64,000 nt of DNA, taken from NCBI RefSeq assembly GCF_033958435.1, contig NC_134167.1:3368001-3432000 (forward strand), written 5' to 3'. Shown here in pieces: positions 35,507 through 48,080 of this stretch (positions are counted from its first letter, which is position 1; each line of letters starts with the position of its first letter). Below the pieces are notes generated by a model that did not search any database, was not told the origin of the DNA, and saw only the letters and a program-made list of their open reading frames with translations. A program made the position numbers and the translations under genes. This DNA comes from Carettochelys insculpta (lineage: Eukaryota; Chordata; Testudines; Carettochelyidae).

Positions 35507-38500
35507 TAATACTGAAGGGCCTACAGCAGAGACTACCAGTACCTAGTATATTGTGGCACTGAACTCATTTGAGAAATCTCGCTGCTTCTGTAATCTTAAA
35601 TAATAAAGAAAAATAACAGCTAGTATCTTTTCAGTGTGGAGAATCACAAGGCTCCTTACAAATTAAACGCTCTTTACGAGAACCGCTTTTATCTGTGCTA
35701 AAAGACAATTGACCCAAAGGTGAAATATATTTGTTTAATGCCAGACTCTGCATGATTTCTGCTTCCTGTCTTACAGTGCGCTATCCAGCTATCACGGGCA
35801 AATATTTCAGGGCGTTTTCTTAGCTTAATTTTTGCCAGCAGTAAAATAGACACATGCTATTTTAAAAGTTTTTTCAGCAGAATTTTTTAATAAGTTTAGC
35901 CTATCTTTGTTGTATATGAGAAGATACAACCCCTTTTATTTTCCCTTTTGGGGGGCGGTCACTGTTTAAAAAATGTATTTCCTGGTTTGATTTTTCACTA
36001 GTAATAAAGAAAGAATGTGCGTGGTACAGTGCCAGTAATTAGACTACTTCCTTATTTGTTAGAAGCTATAAGTTGGTTGGCATTTTATACAGTTATAATT
36101 ATGGGCAAATTTGGGTACAAGTTGTTCACAGACATGATTGGATTCTGGGGGTTGCAATGCTCGCAAATGTAGGTTTGACTTATAAGGCAATATTTAAAGG
36201 ACAGTTTACATGCCCTTGACTAAAGGATGATGAAAGAAAAGCTGTGATAACTCTGTGGAGAGTCTGAAGAAGTTGAGGATTAGTGTGAGGAAAGATGAGA
36301 GGAAATTTAACAAGGGTACGCAGGACATCAGGAAAAGAGCTCTTAACTGGGAGCTCAGGCTGTTAGGCCATGGAATAGTTTCCCATGGGTGACTGTGGGA
36401 TGTCTGTTGTGTTAGTCATTCATGTTAAAACTACATCAAGCAGACTCCTTGAGTATAAACTGCCCAGAGGAATCCTGAAATTGAATGAGGATGAGCTAAG
36501 TGAGCAAATAATTCTGTCCGTCTTCAGTTTCATGAGTCTTCTGGTTGAAAAGAACTAGCGATGGCTCAGTGCAAAGTTGCTCTTTACAAAGCTGTAGTGT
36601 TTTCCTATGGCAATACAGGGATCACCATTTGTTGTCATTTGCCAGCAGATCCCATCCAATCACCTAGCATACGGATAAGTGGGAATCTGTAGTAGTTGTG
36701 TGGTATCTGTGGCTAAGTTCTGGCTTGGCTGTGTAGACATTTTTTACACAATAGTGGCTGGTTTTTTTAACACATTTTAAAACAAGATTCATCAAGTGGC
36801 CATTGGCTATAGAGTAACTGGCAATAACTCTTTAACATTTAGTTTCTGCAAATCCCTCCTCTGGAGGGTGATAAATATACAGGTGGTTAAGAAATCTAGC
36901 AGTCCCTGTTTAAAGGTGCATTGCCCATGGCTTAGTGGGTGCTCTGCCCACGCTCGGTCTCTGATCTCCGATCCCTGCAGCATTTGAGTGGGCTGTGGGT
37001 GGGATGATCTCAACCCTTGGAAGGAAGAGGGGGCAGTGTGTACTCAGTCACCTGAGAAGCTGCTCATGGAGCTCCCAGTATAACAGTAATGGACAAAGCT
37101 GCTGTTGCAGGGCAAGTACTGCAAATATTGCCCAGTTGTGGCATAGGGATGAGTCTGTGAAGGAGTGAGAAAGCTTTCCAGGATGGAGGAGATAGTGAAG
37201 GGCTCTCACTTGGGCATGCTTCTTACTCTCTGATGTCACTACTTGGGCAAGGTCATGGTCTTATTCCCAGCCACGTGGGTTCAGGCTGCATATTGGGCGC
37301 CACCATGTAACTCTCCCTGTTTGAGCAGCCTGTGGGGTTTGAAGCCCTGCCCTTTGCTACAAAAAACAGGGGCCTCTACTGCCTGAGCCTAAGGACTTTG
37401 CCCCCAAGGCAGTTACTGTGGCAGACTCACAAACCTCGTGTGTGGGCCACCCACCAGAGGAGTAAAAAGACCCATGCTCTCCCAGGATGAGTGGCTGGGC
37501 ATTGGCATTTGCCTGAGTGGGTGAAAGAAAATCCAGTGACAGAAGCCTGAGCTACCCTCTGCTTTTCATCAGGAGCATTATGAAGAGGAGGCGAACACTG
37601 AGCGTTCTGAGTGCCATTGCACGGGTTCAAGCAGGGGGCTGCGTGTTCTGGTGCAGCCACTAACTAGCAGTGTTCTGGGGTGAAGCCGCTTAGCATCTGT
37701 CCCCACATGACACTATGAACCTGCCTCATGTGGATGCTATGTAGCTTCCCCCGTGAACATGTGAAGAACATTGAGACTGTCAAGCAAAAGGCCCCACAGG
37801 TGCACAAGGTGTTGCTATGGCGGCGTTCACTCATGGTCCATCACCATTGTCCTGCAGCCTTTCATAGCCCATCAGAGATCTCTCACAACCAGTGCAGTGG
37901 TACTTGTGCTATAAAGGAGTGTACACAAAATCGTGGCCTACTGGAGAGGATTTGGGCAGTTGATTGCTTCCCTCTATTCACCCTGGGATTCTCAGCACAG
38001 AGGCTGGAGGAAAACTGCGTCAGTCTAGACATAGGTCATTTCACTTGGGGCTGCTTCTGAAGTTAATCATAACATCTAGAACTCTAGTGCTTAGCTAATG
38101 GAAAAGCTGAGGGGTTGACTAATGAATTACACACGCTGGGTGAACTTAGGGCTGGCTTGTTCCAGCTTTCTGTTGCTTGTGAGGCTCTCATTCATTTTTA
38201 TACTTTCCATGCAAAGCTTAAGTCATTTCCATAACATAAATATGAGTCACCAAGAAGATCCCGCAGGAGCAGGAGAAGATGTGAAATAAATTCTCCAATA
38301 GCTGGTTGATCTCTGAGGCTGTGCGAAACTCACTGTCTGTGCTAAATGACAGTAAGCAGCCCTAGGCTTGAAAAATTTGCCTCTAATTATAGTGCAAAAG
38401 AGGCCAGAAAGGGAGAGAAAACCCTGAGCTTTGGCTGGTGCATGTAACTCTCTCATGAAACCTTCCATTCCCTGAAAAGAAGAGGGGGTTAGCTCTCTAA

Positions 38501-39693
38501 GCCCCTCTCCTTCCCTTGCTAGCAGTGACGCAGTTGATTGTTGGCACACCGGTCAGTGTAGTGCAGCTGAAGTTTGGTGTTAGACCTCTTTCCGCTAGCT
38601 GAGAATTTGACCCAATATCAGCATGTGCCTACCTCCTGTTTGTCACTTTGAACTGTTGGGGCCTCCTAAATAGGACAAAAACATACCATTGCTTTTACTG
38701 TGCACAGCCAAACCCATTTTATCGCACCCCTTTGTGAGATCAGGGCACATGCTGGAAGGTCCTCTCCTCTCTTGTTTTATTACAGCAGGACCACAGACCA
38801 AGGCTAAGGGTGATCTGCTATGAATTTTAAAAATTCCATTCCAAGGGTATTTTATAATAGCAGCTCACTGCTAAATTTTGAACCTCTTCTCCCCCTCCCC
38901 GCTGCTGGGCAGCTGGTGTGACCCAGTTTCAAGCCAAAGGGGATGAGATCAGGGGGTCATAAGATGCAAAGACAGGGAGGTCAAGATGCCTGTGTGAATG
39001 AATGTTGAAAGTCTTTGCTGCTTTTCCAGGACAAGGCTGAGAATCTTGCACATCTTGCTCAGACTCGCCCCAGGAAACTGTTGCATTTGTACACTTCTGC
39101 TTTTTTATTTCTAGCCCTCCTGATTCAGTCTTCTCTCATTCACCCCCTTTTGCCAGTGGAAGGTTTCTGGGGTTCAGGGAGCCTGGAATTCTTTTCTAAA
39201 TAGAAGCGTTATGGTCTGACAAAACTCCACTGGTTTAATGGTAATCAGTTTTTAAACCAATGCAAAACCTCCCATGTGGACATGTTTAGATCAGTTTAAT
39301 TTAATCCAGTTCCCAATGGATTTAAGATTAGTGACAATAAATTTGGCTTAAGCTGAAATAAGAACTTTGCACCACTTTAAAACTTCAGCTTTGACCAATC
39401 CAGGGCATCTTTCTCATGTTGCTAAGACCAGACTCGTAACAACTGGGGTATTTGGTAAATGAATGCTTAGAAGGATTGTGTGGATAAGGATGATGGAACC
39501 TGCTTACATGGGTAAATTAAGCTACACACTTCACGGCTAGTATTTACTGTAGCAGTCCCAATTATCTCCAGTGGATGGCTTTATAGTGATACTCTTATCT
39601 GCTTTCAAGTGAAGCTTATCTCTGGCATAAGTGAATTCCAAGTGCCAATACTCTCCATTGTCAGATGCTGCCGCTGCTAAATTTTTTAGCCTA

Positions 39694-39960
39694 AGGCGAT
39701 GTCTACAGGCCAGGAAAACGCTTGCACCTGGCCTGTGTCATCTGGCTCAGGTGTATCGGTTTGGGATGTAGGGCTATGCGGTGTCAGTGTAGACATCAGG
39801 GTTCAGGCTGGAACCCCTGCTGTGAGATTCCACCAGCTGGGAATGCCCCAGAGCCCTGTTCTCAACCCAGGCCTGGATATCTACACTGCAGTTGTACAGT
39901 CCTGTAGCGTAAACCCCAGCATCAGCTGGTGTGCACCAGCCATTGGTGTTTTTATTGCAC
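39694..39960. mobile_element. DNA transposon relic with GATGTCTACA end
   Basis: Starts near GGCGATGTCTACAGGCC and contains CAGTGTAGACATCAGGGTT, then GGCTGGAACCCC and CCAGAGCCCTGTTCTCAACC, with ATATCTACACTGCAG further on. The layout resembles a common palindromic reptile MITE with GTGTAGACATACCC ends. Limits uncertain. Confidence 0.45.
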
Positions 39961-39987
39961 ATCCCAAGGGGTTATTGAGTTCTGAGT

Positions 39988-40200
39988 TACATTACTGGAC
40001 CTGCCACTAACTCCTTAGGTAAGCTATGGGAAAGACTTTTAACCTCTTTGTGCTTTCACTTTTCCCCTCTGGAATATGGAGATCATGTCACAGCCTCCTT
40101 GGGAGATAGGTGAGACAGGTGACTGACCTGGAAAATGCTTCTGAGATCTCTCTGGGATAAATGCTATAGAACTGCCATGCATTATAGAGGTTTAACACCG
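39988..40200 (+). mobile_element. MIR SINE
   Basis: Shows the MIR core in order: CTGCCACTAACTCCTTAGG, then GACTTTTAACCTCTTTGTGC and ATATGGAGATCATG. Confidence 0.7.
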
Positions 40201-40216
40201 AAGACTGTATCATTAC

Positions 40217-40284
40217 CTGGTATAAGTCAGCATAGCTCCATTTCAGTGAGACTCAGTCAATGGAGCTATGCAAGTTTATACCAG
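40217..40284. repeat. Hairpin of a GGTATAA-type palindromic repeat
   Basis: The arm CTGGTATAAGTCAGCATAGC, TCCATT (40217-40242) pairs with 40259-40284 with four mismatches in 26. It resembles a common reptile and bird MITE. Confidence 0.6.
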
Positions 40285-40851
40285 CTGAGGATTTGAGCCA
40301 GGTTCCTAAAATCAAACCAGCAAAATATTTATGTTCTTAACAAGCAACATTATATCCCTCTAGCAACTGATATTTTTATTGGGAAATGTCCCTTGAGTTC
40401 CTAATCTGAAAACACTGTGAGATGAAATTTTCCAGAGGGGACTGTAGAAGCTTGGTTCGTGTATATGACCAGAAAGACTTTTCCATTGCAGCTCTTTGCA
40501 GCCTGAGGATTGTGTCTCTCTCCTAATCTGTTCTTTCCACTCCCATCCTACTATGAAGGAATATACCTGCTTGTTCCTTCTTTGAAACAATAATTCTTCT
40601 TGCAGATGAACAAAGGGAGCCTTCCCCAGAGCTTCCGCCCCTGCTAATTCTTTGCAGCCATGTGCATAAGTCCCCTTCTTGCAGCAAGATTGGGGGTTTG
40701 TTCTTTGTGGAAAAGCTGACTGTTACCGATTAGCATCTTGTGAAACAGCTGTTTAAACTGTTAACACTTATTCACACTGCAGGGCAAGGAGTTTTTATAA
40801 GCAGTACCCTCTCCACCCACAGCCTCCCAGGGAGTGAAGGCTGGTCACATG

Positions 40852-41545
40852 AGCCGTGTCTACACGTGCACACTACTTCGAAGTAGCGGCACTAACTTCG
40901 AAATAGCGCCCGTCACGGCTACACGCGTCGGGCGCTATTTTGAAGTTAACTTCGACGTTAGGCGGCGAGACGTCGAAGTCGCTATCCTCATCAGGAGATG
41001 GGGATAGCGCCCTACTTCGACGTTCAACGTCGAAGTAGGGACCGTGTAGTCATTGCGCGTCCCACAGCTTCAAAATAGCGGGGTCCACCATGGCGGCCAT
41101 CAGCTGAGGGGTTGAGAAACGCTCTCTCTCCAGCCCCTGCGGGGCTCTATGGTCACCGTGGGCAGCAGCCCTTAGCCCAGGGTTTCTGGCTGCTGCTGCT
41201 GCAGCTGGGGATCCATGCTGCAGGCACAGGGTCTGCAACCAGTTGTCGGCTCTGTGGATCTTGTGTTGTTTAGTGCAACTGTGTCTGGGAGGGGCCCTTT
41301 AAGGGAGCGGCTTGCTGTTGAGTCCGCCCTGTGACCCTGTCTGCAGCTGTGCCTGGCACCCTTATTTCGATGTGTGCTACTTTGGCGTGTAGACATTCCC
41401 TCACAGTGCCTATTTCGATGTGGTGCTGCGCAACGTCGAAGTTGAATGTCGATGTTGCCAGCCCTGGAGGATGTGTAGACGTTATTTCGATGTTGCTACA
41501 TCGAAATAAGCTACTTCGATGTAGGCTTCACGTCTAGACGTAGCC
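40852..41545 (-). mobile_element. GGCTACG-ended DNA transposon, non-autonomous (copy B)
   Basis: Reverse-oriented copy of the element at 26122, 694 bp, starting AGCCGTGTCTACACGTG and ending CTAGACGTAGCC on the plus strand. ATG flanks both ends (40849-40851 and 41546-41548). The interior matches copy A through the CAG-rich and ATGGCTGCC-like regions. It is diverged, with small indels. Confidence 0.85.
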
Positions 41546-41845
41546 ATGGTGAGCACAGCCCAGGGATGACAAAGGTTTCTGGCTGTAGTGAAGCAGGACA
41601 GATCTCTCTCAGTCCTTTTGTGCCTCTTTGCTGCTTAATTGTTTGCTGAGCACCCCTCATAATGTTCTCAAAGCATAGATGGCCTGCACATGGTGGACAG
41701 CAGATGTTCGTCTCCACTTAAAACATGATAGCAGAGCTGCCACGTCCATGAAGCGCTACAGTGGCAAATACTACAGCAACAGGCAGGGGTCTCCCATTGC
41801 CTTAGATAATCCTCTTCTAGTTTAATGGAGCAATTCTTCTATTGA

Positions 41846-41963
41846 CCTAGTGCTGTCTAGACTGGGGGCATAGGCCAGCATAGCTACATCTCTTGGGGGA
41901 GTGGTTTTCGCGCCCATGACAGGCATAGCTATGCTGAAGAACGGTGCCTTGAAGACCAGCCCT
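41846..41963. mobile_element. Short MITE relic
   Basis: Palindromic layout: CATAGCTACATCTCTTGGGG on the left, GGTTTTCGCGCCCATGACAG in the middle, and GCATAGCTATGCTGAAGA on the right, with GTCTAGAC and GAAGACCAGCCC ends. No clear target duplication. Confidence 0.45.
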
Positions 41964-42032
41964 GAGTGGAGCTCCTTTTTGAAGATGGATGTTTCTAGTG
42001 GGGATGGGGAGATACTCGTTACTGCATATGGC

Positions 42033-42218
42033 CAATGTCCCCTGTAAGCTGAGTGCTTGGGTGGCCATCCAGGAGAGAGCCAGGTACCATCCAGCTGATT
42101 AGCAGAGCACCCACAGCCAACAGCTTACGTTGATTACTGGTGGTGCACATCTGTACATCTAGGTGCATATAACAAAATTTATTCAGCCCATCTGTGGAAA
42201 AATTTAGAGGGAGCCCTA
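42033..42218. mobile_element. hAT-like MITE, same family as 32271
   Basis: Starts CAATGTCCCCTGTAAG and ends TTAGAGGGAGCCCTA. The flanks are CATATGGC and CATACAGC, an 8-bp duplication with two transitions. The interior has GGTGGTGCACATCTG and ATAACAAAATTTATTCAGCC. Confidence 0.75.
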
Positions 42219-42929
42219 CATACAGCTAACAGCTCTAGTACTCTCAATGAAGTGGGTGTGATTTACGCACCCATTGCTGCTGATGTTGCATCCCCAGTAT
42301 TGCATTAATGGCTTGATGAATCCAGACCCTTCGCTGGGGGCCAAGTGGTGAACTCCTGATGGCCAGGGATTCAGCAATTGTCTGATTTGCCCAATTACCT
42401 TCATTTGGGTTTGTAATCTGTCCTGGTGAAGTCTCCCTGCCATTCCCGCAATGAGTTGAAAGACAGACAGGCTGAAATGTCACACCCAAGAGTTAGTGGT
42501 GGAAGATCTGCCACAAAAGGGCACGTGGCCAACTAGAAAGAGCGGTTTTATGCTAGGGCACGTTTTCAGCCATTTGGAGAAAAAAAAACCTCTTCATTCC
42601 TCCTTCATTCATCTTCTGTGGCTCTGGCATGTTTCACCCGTGAGGTTTGTTCCAAGTGTCATTTCTCAGGGGTGATCCTATCAGTGCACATTCAAGAGCA
42701 GCCCAGTTTACATGCTGCTGGCTGGCAAAAATTAGCCTGCTGCCCATTCTCCTTGGCTGTGCAAATACTCCGCTTAAGTGAGGAAAGGAGCATTTGCTCC
42801 ATTTTCCTGAGAAGTTTAAATGACAGGCAGCAAACTTCACAACGGGAAATTTTGTCTGTCCTTGGGGAAAAAAAAAATGAAGTGTGCATGGTCTAAATGC
42901 CCAGACAGCAACTCATTAATGTTAGGAGG

Positions 42930-42976
42930 AGAGCTGTGGGTGGGTGGCACCTGAATCACTCAGCTTACAGGGGCCT
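42930..42976. mobile_element. Terminal fragment of the hAT-like family
   Basis: GGGTGGCACCTGAATCACTC, AGCTTACAGGGG matches the right part of the elements at 32271 and 43964 (GGCACCTGAATCTCTC, GGCTTACAGGGAA). Confidence 0.5.
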
Positions 42977-43309
42977 GTGGCTTGGGGCTCGTTTGCTAAT
43001 ATCACTTTGCCTCTGCAAGCCTTAAAAGGAGAAGACAGATGGATCTTTCACTGCTGAGGGCAGTCCCACTCTTGCTGATGAGTATTAGGAAGAAGCATGC
43101 CACTAAGGGGTTAAAAAACAGCCTTGAAGTGCAAGCATGACAGGTGTGTGGCTTACCAAATTCTAATAGGGTTTCTGGTTGTGAATGGAAAGGATGCACA
43201 GAAGGAGTGGCTTAGAGTGTGTGAAAGAGAGACAGGCAAATTAAACCTGTTCCCAGCAGTCTTTACATGCATACTTATGTGTGTGAATGTACATACACAA
43301 TGTGTAATT

Positions 43310-43388
43310 CACATGGCTAAATTCATCCCTGGTGTAAGCCCATTGTTTTCAGAGGGGAGTTTACCTCATTCTGTTTTACCCAGGTTTT
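43310..43388. repeat. Fragment of the same palindromic repeat type
   Basis: GCTAAATTCATCCCTGGTGT, AAGCCCATTG and GAGGGGAGTTTACCTCATTC are of the kind usually seen in this MITE. Confidence 0.4.
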
Positions 43389-43759
43389 AGAAATTGTTTT
43401 GGATTCCATTTTAACAATTTAAGATTAAGCTCGAAGCTGTGCTCTCTCTTATCCTCATCAGTGGCTTGATTTATAGCTTGGGTCTAACCCTGATTGTGGA
43501 GTGTGTAACCGAGGCTGTTCCTAGTGACATGTCTTCTGGGCAGACATGGAGATACATTTCATGCTTCCAAGGTCCTGTTAGCATGAGGCAGGGTGAGTAC
43601 CAAAGGGGGTCTATGTATGTCTACAAATAAGGCCTGTGCGTTCATCGTTGGATTTCCTTGGGAACCTATAAGAAAGGAACAAACAGTGCTATAAATACAT
43701 ACATTGAGTAGCAATAATAGCTCCTCTGTAAAATAGGAGGTGTTCATCCCCTCTCCTTT

Positions 43760-43962
43760 CACCCAAGGATCTGCGAGCACTTTATAACTCTCAAATTAAG
43801 ATTTTCGATGCCCTTTTGTCGTACATACCCACTTTGCACATGGCATACAGAACCAAAAAAGGCTAAAAGACCTGATTTTTAAACGTATTAAGTAACTTGC
43901 TCAAAACTCACAGTTGTGGAAAGGAACAGTTGGAAACAGAACCCAACAGTCGTAACTTCCCA
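43760..43962 (-). mobile_element. MIR/L2-like fragment, antisense
   Basis: Contains GGATCTGCGAGCACTTTATA, then TTAAGTAACTTGCTCAAAAC, TCACAGTTGTGG and CAGAACCCAACAG, a diverged antisense form of the MIR/L2 3' region. A hAT-like element begins directly after it at 43964. Confidence 0.6.
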
Positions 43963-43963
43963 C

Positions 43964-44480
43964 CAGTGTTCCCTCTAAATATAGCTAATGCTGCACTTTT
44001 AGAGAGCTGTAAATAGAACTTCCACCTGGGTCTAAATTCCAGCACTCGCCACACTCTGGGCAGAATTGGCCACAGCTGGCTGAGCATACACCTAACATCA
44101 TACCTCCCTTCTCCATCTCCTGGGCTGTGTGAGTGTTTGCTGAGCAGTGCAGTGCCCAATCAGAGCCTAGAGAATGCATCCGCTTGTTTTCTGTGGCCCC
44201 ACCTTGATGTTAACAACAGCCAGTTCAAAGGGTCTGTTTACAACAAGGTTACAAAATTTTATTATGTACACCAAGGCATGTGCAGATGTGCATCACCAAT
44301 GGCGCCCACACAAGCAACAGCATATGGTTCTACTGGTGGTGCACATCCCTGTTAGCCTTGGTGTCCATAACAAAGTTTATTCCACTCACAGATGGAAAAT
44401 AATTAAAGGAAACTCTGTCTGGGCGGCACCTGAATCTCTCCTGGGAAAGTGTACAAGCACTTGGCTTACAGGGAACACTG
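43964..44480. mobile_element. hAT-like non-autonomous transposon, 517 bp
   Basis: Ends are CAGTGTTCCCTCTAAAT and TTACAGGGAACACTG. The flanks are CTTCCCAC and CTCTCCAC, an 8-bp duplication differing at two places. Its right half resembles the short family members (GGTGGTGCACATCC, then CATAACAAAGTTTATTCC). Its left half carries an extra 290 bp that recurs at 45045-45333. Confidence 0.82.
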
Positions 44481-45044
44481 CTCTCCACTTCTAGACTTAC
44501 TGCTATGTTCATGTATAATGAAAAAATAAGCAGACCTAAGGTAGAACAACAATGATGTAAACCAAATAATCTCTGCATCATGGAATTGATTTTCAGTTGC
44601 ACCAAGGCCCCTGGCTGCCGTTCCAGCAGCGTAAAGCTACCTTCCAAGTGGGTGGAATAGTCACCTAAATCTACTTTAAGGCCCTTTCCATGCCTGAGTG
44701 GTGCAAATAGAGCTTTAAGATAAAAAAGCATTGAGTCCCAAATGTAGTTTTAAAGGGTTCACCAGACATTGGCAGCTGCCAGATTCATTCTGGTGTTCCT
44801 GTTCTCCACTAAAACAGGAGTGAAGGACACGCCTTCCACCGTAACTTTTCACAGCCCGTTTTTCAAACTGCTCATCTTGTGTTGTCTAAATATAGCTTAC
44901 ATATACTTAGCAATTTTATGTCTACAGTAACAGGATCCTACTATGATTTTTAAAAGTTGGTGCATGGCAGGGTTTTTGAAGTATCTCAAAAACATCCTTT
45001 TAAAAACATTTAACTCTGCCCACCACTTAAAATAGGATTCTTGA

Positions 45045-45333
45045 CTAAATATAGCTAATGCTGCACTTTTAGAGAGCCATGAATAGAACTTCCACCTGGG
45101 TCTAAATTCCAGTACTAGCCACACTCTGGGCAGAATTGGCTACAGCCTGCCTGAGCATGCCCCTAACATCATACTTCCCTTCCCCATCTCCTCAGCTGCA
45201 TGGGTGATTGCTGAGCATTGCAGTGCCCCATCAGAGCGTAGAGAATGCATCCGCTTGTTTTCTGTGGCCCCACCTCGATGTTAACAATAACCAGTTCAAA
45301 GGATCTGGTTACAACATGGTCAAAAGTTGTTGT
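45045..45333. repeat. Second copy of the 43975-44262 segment
   Basis: From CTAAATATAGCTAATGCTGC to GTTACAACATGGTC this is about 90% identical to 43975-44262, direct orientation, about 1.07 kb downstream. It lacks both transposon ends, so it is a truncated relative or a local duplication. Confidence 0.88.
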
Positions 45334-45566
45334 ATACATAGGGACTAACTAACTATGTACCAGTTAGCTGCACTGCCCACGGGTTTGAGGAGGAACACAG
45401 TTAAGTCTAGTGCATTGCAAGGGCAATTTCTCCATCTTTGACAGTCACAGAAATGAGATACATCTTACTTAATTTGCTTAATTAACTGACCCCACTAGTG
45501 ACAGGTCACGTCTTCCCCCCGATCTCTGATATATGAACCCTGGAGTCTGGTTTTCCTCTCCATTTT

Positions 45567-45686
45567 CATCTGAAGTGGGTTTTGCCCACAAAAGTTCAAG
45601 AGCTAATAAATATGTTAGTATCTAAGGTGCCACAGGACTGCTTGCTATTTGTGAAGCTACAGGTTAATGTGGTTAACCCTCTGAGA
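45567..45686 (-). repeat. GTTAGTC-family copy
   Basis: ATCTGAAGTGGGTTTTGCCC, then TATGTTAGTATCTAAGGTGC, CACAGGACTGCTTGC and AACCCTCTGAGAG. Confidence 0.78.
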
Positions 45687-46084
45687 GAGTCCTGTCTTCA
45701 TTACAGCTTTTGACCCTGCTGTACTGGGCTCTGTTGATTAGGTAGAGGTTGTACTACACATTGTGCTTTAGATATAACTATTTGGGACTTGGAATGGGGT
45801 GCACAAGGTTTGGAGGGAGCCTCACCTCTTTTGAGGCTCTGCTGCTTTGAAATCTTCCTTATCATCTAGTTCCTTTTGTATAACTGACTGAGGTTTCCCT
45901 GCTGGCCTGGCAGGCTTTATCTAGTTGGTGGGATTCTAGGTTAGAAAATGTGGCCCAGGCCCTATCCTGTCAGTAAGATGTGGGTGAAAGGAGATTGGGG
46001 AGGGAAACTGGGATTGTCCTTGTGGGCAAAAGGCAGGATTTCAGTCCTAAGAGAGCTAGCTCAAACCATTATTACGCCTTATTT

Positions 46085-46172
46085 ATTCATGTCAATGCTT
46101 CTTGGAGTCCATTGTGCCAGGTGCTGTACAAACACACAACAAAAAAAAAACAGTCCCAGCTTCAAAGTGCCA
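46085..46172 (-). mobile_element. MIR-type amniote SINE tail, antisense
   Basis: Carries CCATTGTGCCAGGTGCTGTA, CAAACACACAACAAAAAA and CAGTCCCAGCTTCAAAG, the reverse of the tail seen at 54650-54730. Confidence 0.6.
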
Positions 46173-46239
46173 TGCAACCTGCTCAACTGCCTTCTACTCA
46201 GGATTGCTGACTGCCACACCGGCCCGCAGGCAGGGGGAG

Positions 46240-46520
46240 TATGTGGCGCAATACTCCCGGAAGGGGTGGGGTCGGAGGCGGGGCCAAGAGCAGCCAGACT
46301 TCAGTGCATTTTGGATCACGGCACACATTCTCAGCCCTTCCCAGAGCATGCTGTGCGGCACCCCCACCTCCCCAGGCAGCCCGACAGCCACACACAGCAG
46401 CACAGCAGTACTCCAGAAGTGATTTGAAGGTCTTGGGGCTCCAAGCACTGCCACTGCCAAAGCAGCAGCAGCCAGAGCCCCAGGCCTCTCTAAATCACTG
46501 GGCCCTGAGGTAATTGCCCT
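46240..46520. repeat. GC-rich interspersed repeat, class unknown
   Basis: GGAAGGGGTGGGGTCGGAGG, CGGGGCC, then GGGGCTCCAAGCACTGCC and GCAGCAGCAGCCAGAGCCCC. A similar order occurs at 57760-58010 (GGCGAGGCCAAAGGTGGAAG, then GCAGTGGCAGCCAGAGCTCC) and in part at 24320-24415. Family not identified. Confidence 0.5.
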
Positions 46521-47799
46521 CTTTGCCCTCCATCCCCATCAGCAGGCCTGCTCCTGCGTGTCAGGGCAACTGCAGTGCTGGCGAAAGTTGCTGGCTTGAT
46601 AGCCCTGAAACTGAAACAGAAAATCCCTGTTTATCCTCAGAGCGGCTCAAACACAGGATACAAGATTTCACAGGCCCATCGTGCTTTCTGCCTTGCCCCT
46701 TCTCAAGGATTTTTGACACAAGCAGCTTTATTGTCTTGTTTGTTATGAGCAGTCTGCTTTGCTCTGTCTGCATCCGTTTCAACATCTGCTTTTCTCTACC
46801 TGTAAACCCTCACGCACAGTACCCGGTACGCCAGGGCACAGGGAGAGGAATCCAGGCATTTGTTCTGGCAGCCGTAGCCGCACAAACATCACTGAAGAGC
46901 AGTCATGTTAAACCAGTGGGCTTGTTTAATGCTATACTGTACATTATGTAGCGCTGCTTCCTGCTTGCTCCAGTGCGTCCTTCGGTTAGGTTTGTGTCTG
47001 TCTCTTTGTCACCGGGAAGGCTGAGGATTCTTGAACAGCTCCATCTCCTAACCTCAGTTTGGAGTGGGGCAGCAGGTGGAACTGAGAAGGTGATGCTCTC
47101 TGGCTGGGAACAGGACTGAGGTCTCATGTGGCCGCTTTCAAGTCCATCCTGCAGCAAAGGCCTTGCCAGGTTTTTCCCATGGGTCCAGTTCACCTGTTTA
47201 TTTTATTATCTCCCCCTCACCGCAGTCCCTAAGTAGCTTGTTAACAAATTTATTCTCAGTGCACTCCTTCAAGGTACAGAAACATGACTCTGTTCCTGGA
47301 CTGCAGCTAACAAGGGCCACCGTGAAGGATCTCCAAGATCTTGTGTGCTGCTATACGCTGTCTCGCATCTACCAGCTGGTCCCCTCCCCCAGCGTTTCTC
47401 CTGTGTTACCTTGGAATGGTGTGCCTGGGTGCCAGGTGCCCTCCCCAGTCAGGCTTGGCGAGTCCTCAGGGTGGTGCAACATGTCTGTCTTTTTCACCTT
47501 GGCTTGTTCAACCACAAGTGCCAAAATACACCCAGGCTTTGCAGGGCTTTCTCTTCATCTGGGAGGCCTCTGGCTGCGCCTCAACTGACGTCTCCCTCAG
47601 TGCCTGCCCTGCTTCTTGCTCCTTCCCAGTCTTCGAAGCCCTCAGGCTGGCCGGTGTTGCCCATCCTCAGGCCCCTTGTTTGGAGCTGAAAGGGCAGGGG
47701 CTAATTAGGTGCTCTTGCTGCACACCTCCATTGCTGGCAACTTCTCGTGCAAGGGCGAGGCTGCTTGTGAAAGCCTCCGCAATTATTGTCATGCCTTAT

Positions 47800-47905
47800 T
47801 TGCACTGCATTCGTGCCTAACAGCCCCCATCGTCCACCAAGATCCATCGTGTGAGGTGCTGGGCTCCCTGCTCTGAAGACCTTATAATCAAAGCAGTCTT
47901 CTTCT
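47800..47905 (-). mobile_element. MIR-type amniote SINE tail, antisense, diverged
   Basis: A more decayed version of the same tail: CATCGTGTGAGGTGCTGGGC, TCCCTGCTCTGAAGACCTTA and TAATCAAAG. Confidence 0.5.
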
Positions 47906-48080
47906 GGCATTCCCCCTTCCAGAGTCTCCTCTGCAGGGAGCATCTTGGTCCTACCTCAGCCATATTACCACGGTAACGTCACATCCGGAGCGCTGGGTTA
48001 TTCATAATGACTCAGTGCTACTCAGCAGACGCAGGTGTGGCCAGCTCCAGGTGTTCAAACCAAGATATATTTCCTGTATG

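Noticed and set aside
46514..47820. Frames of 114-159 codons
   Set aside because: Overlapping in several frames, no domain similarity, low-complexity Ser/Pro composition; non-coding intron sequence.
48015..48080. About 22 codons in frame upstream of the CR1 RT fragment
   Set aside because: This is non-CR1 flanking DNA that is open by chance; the element starts at 48081.
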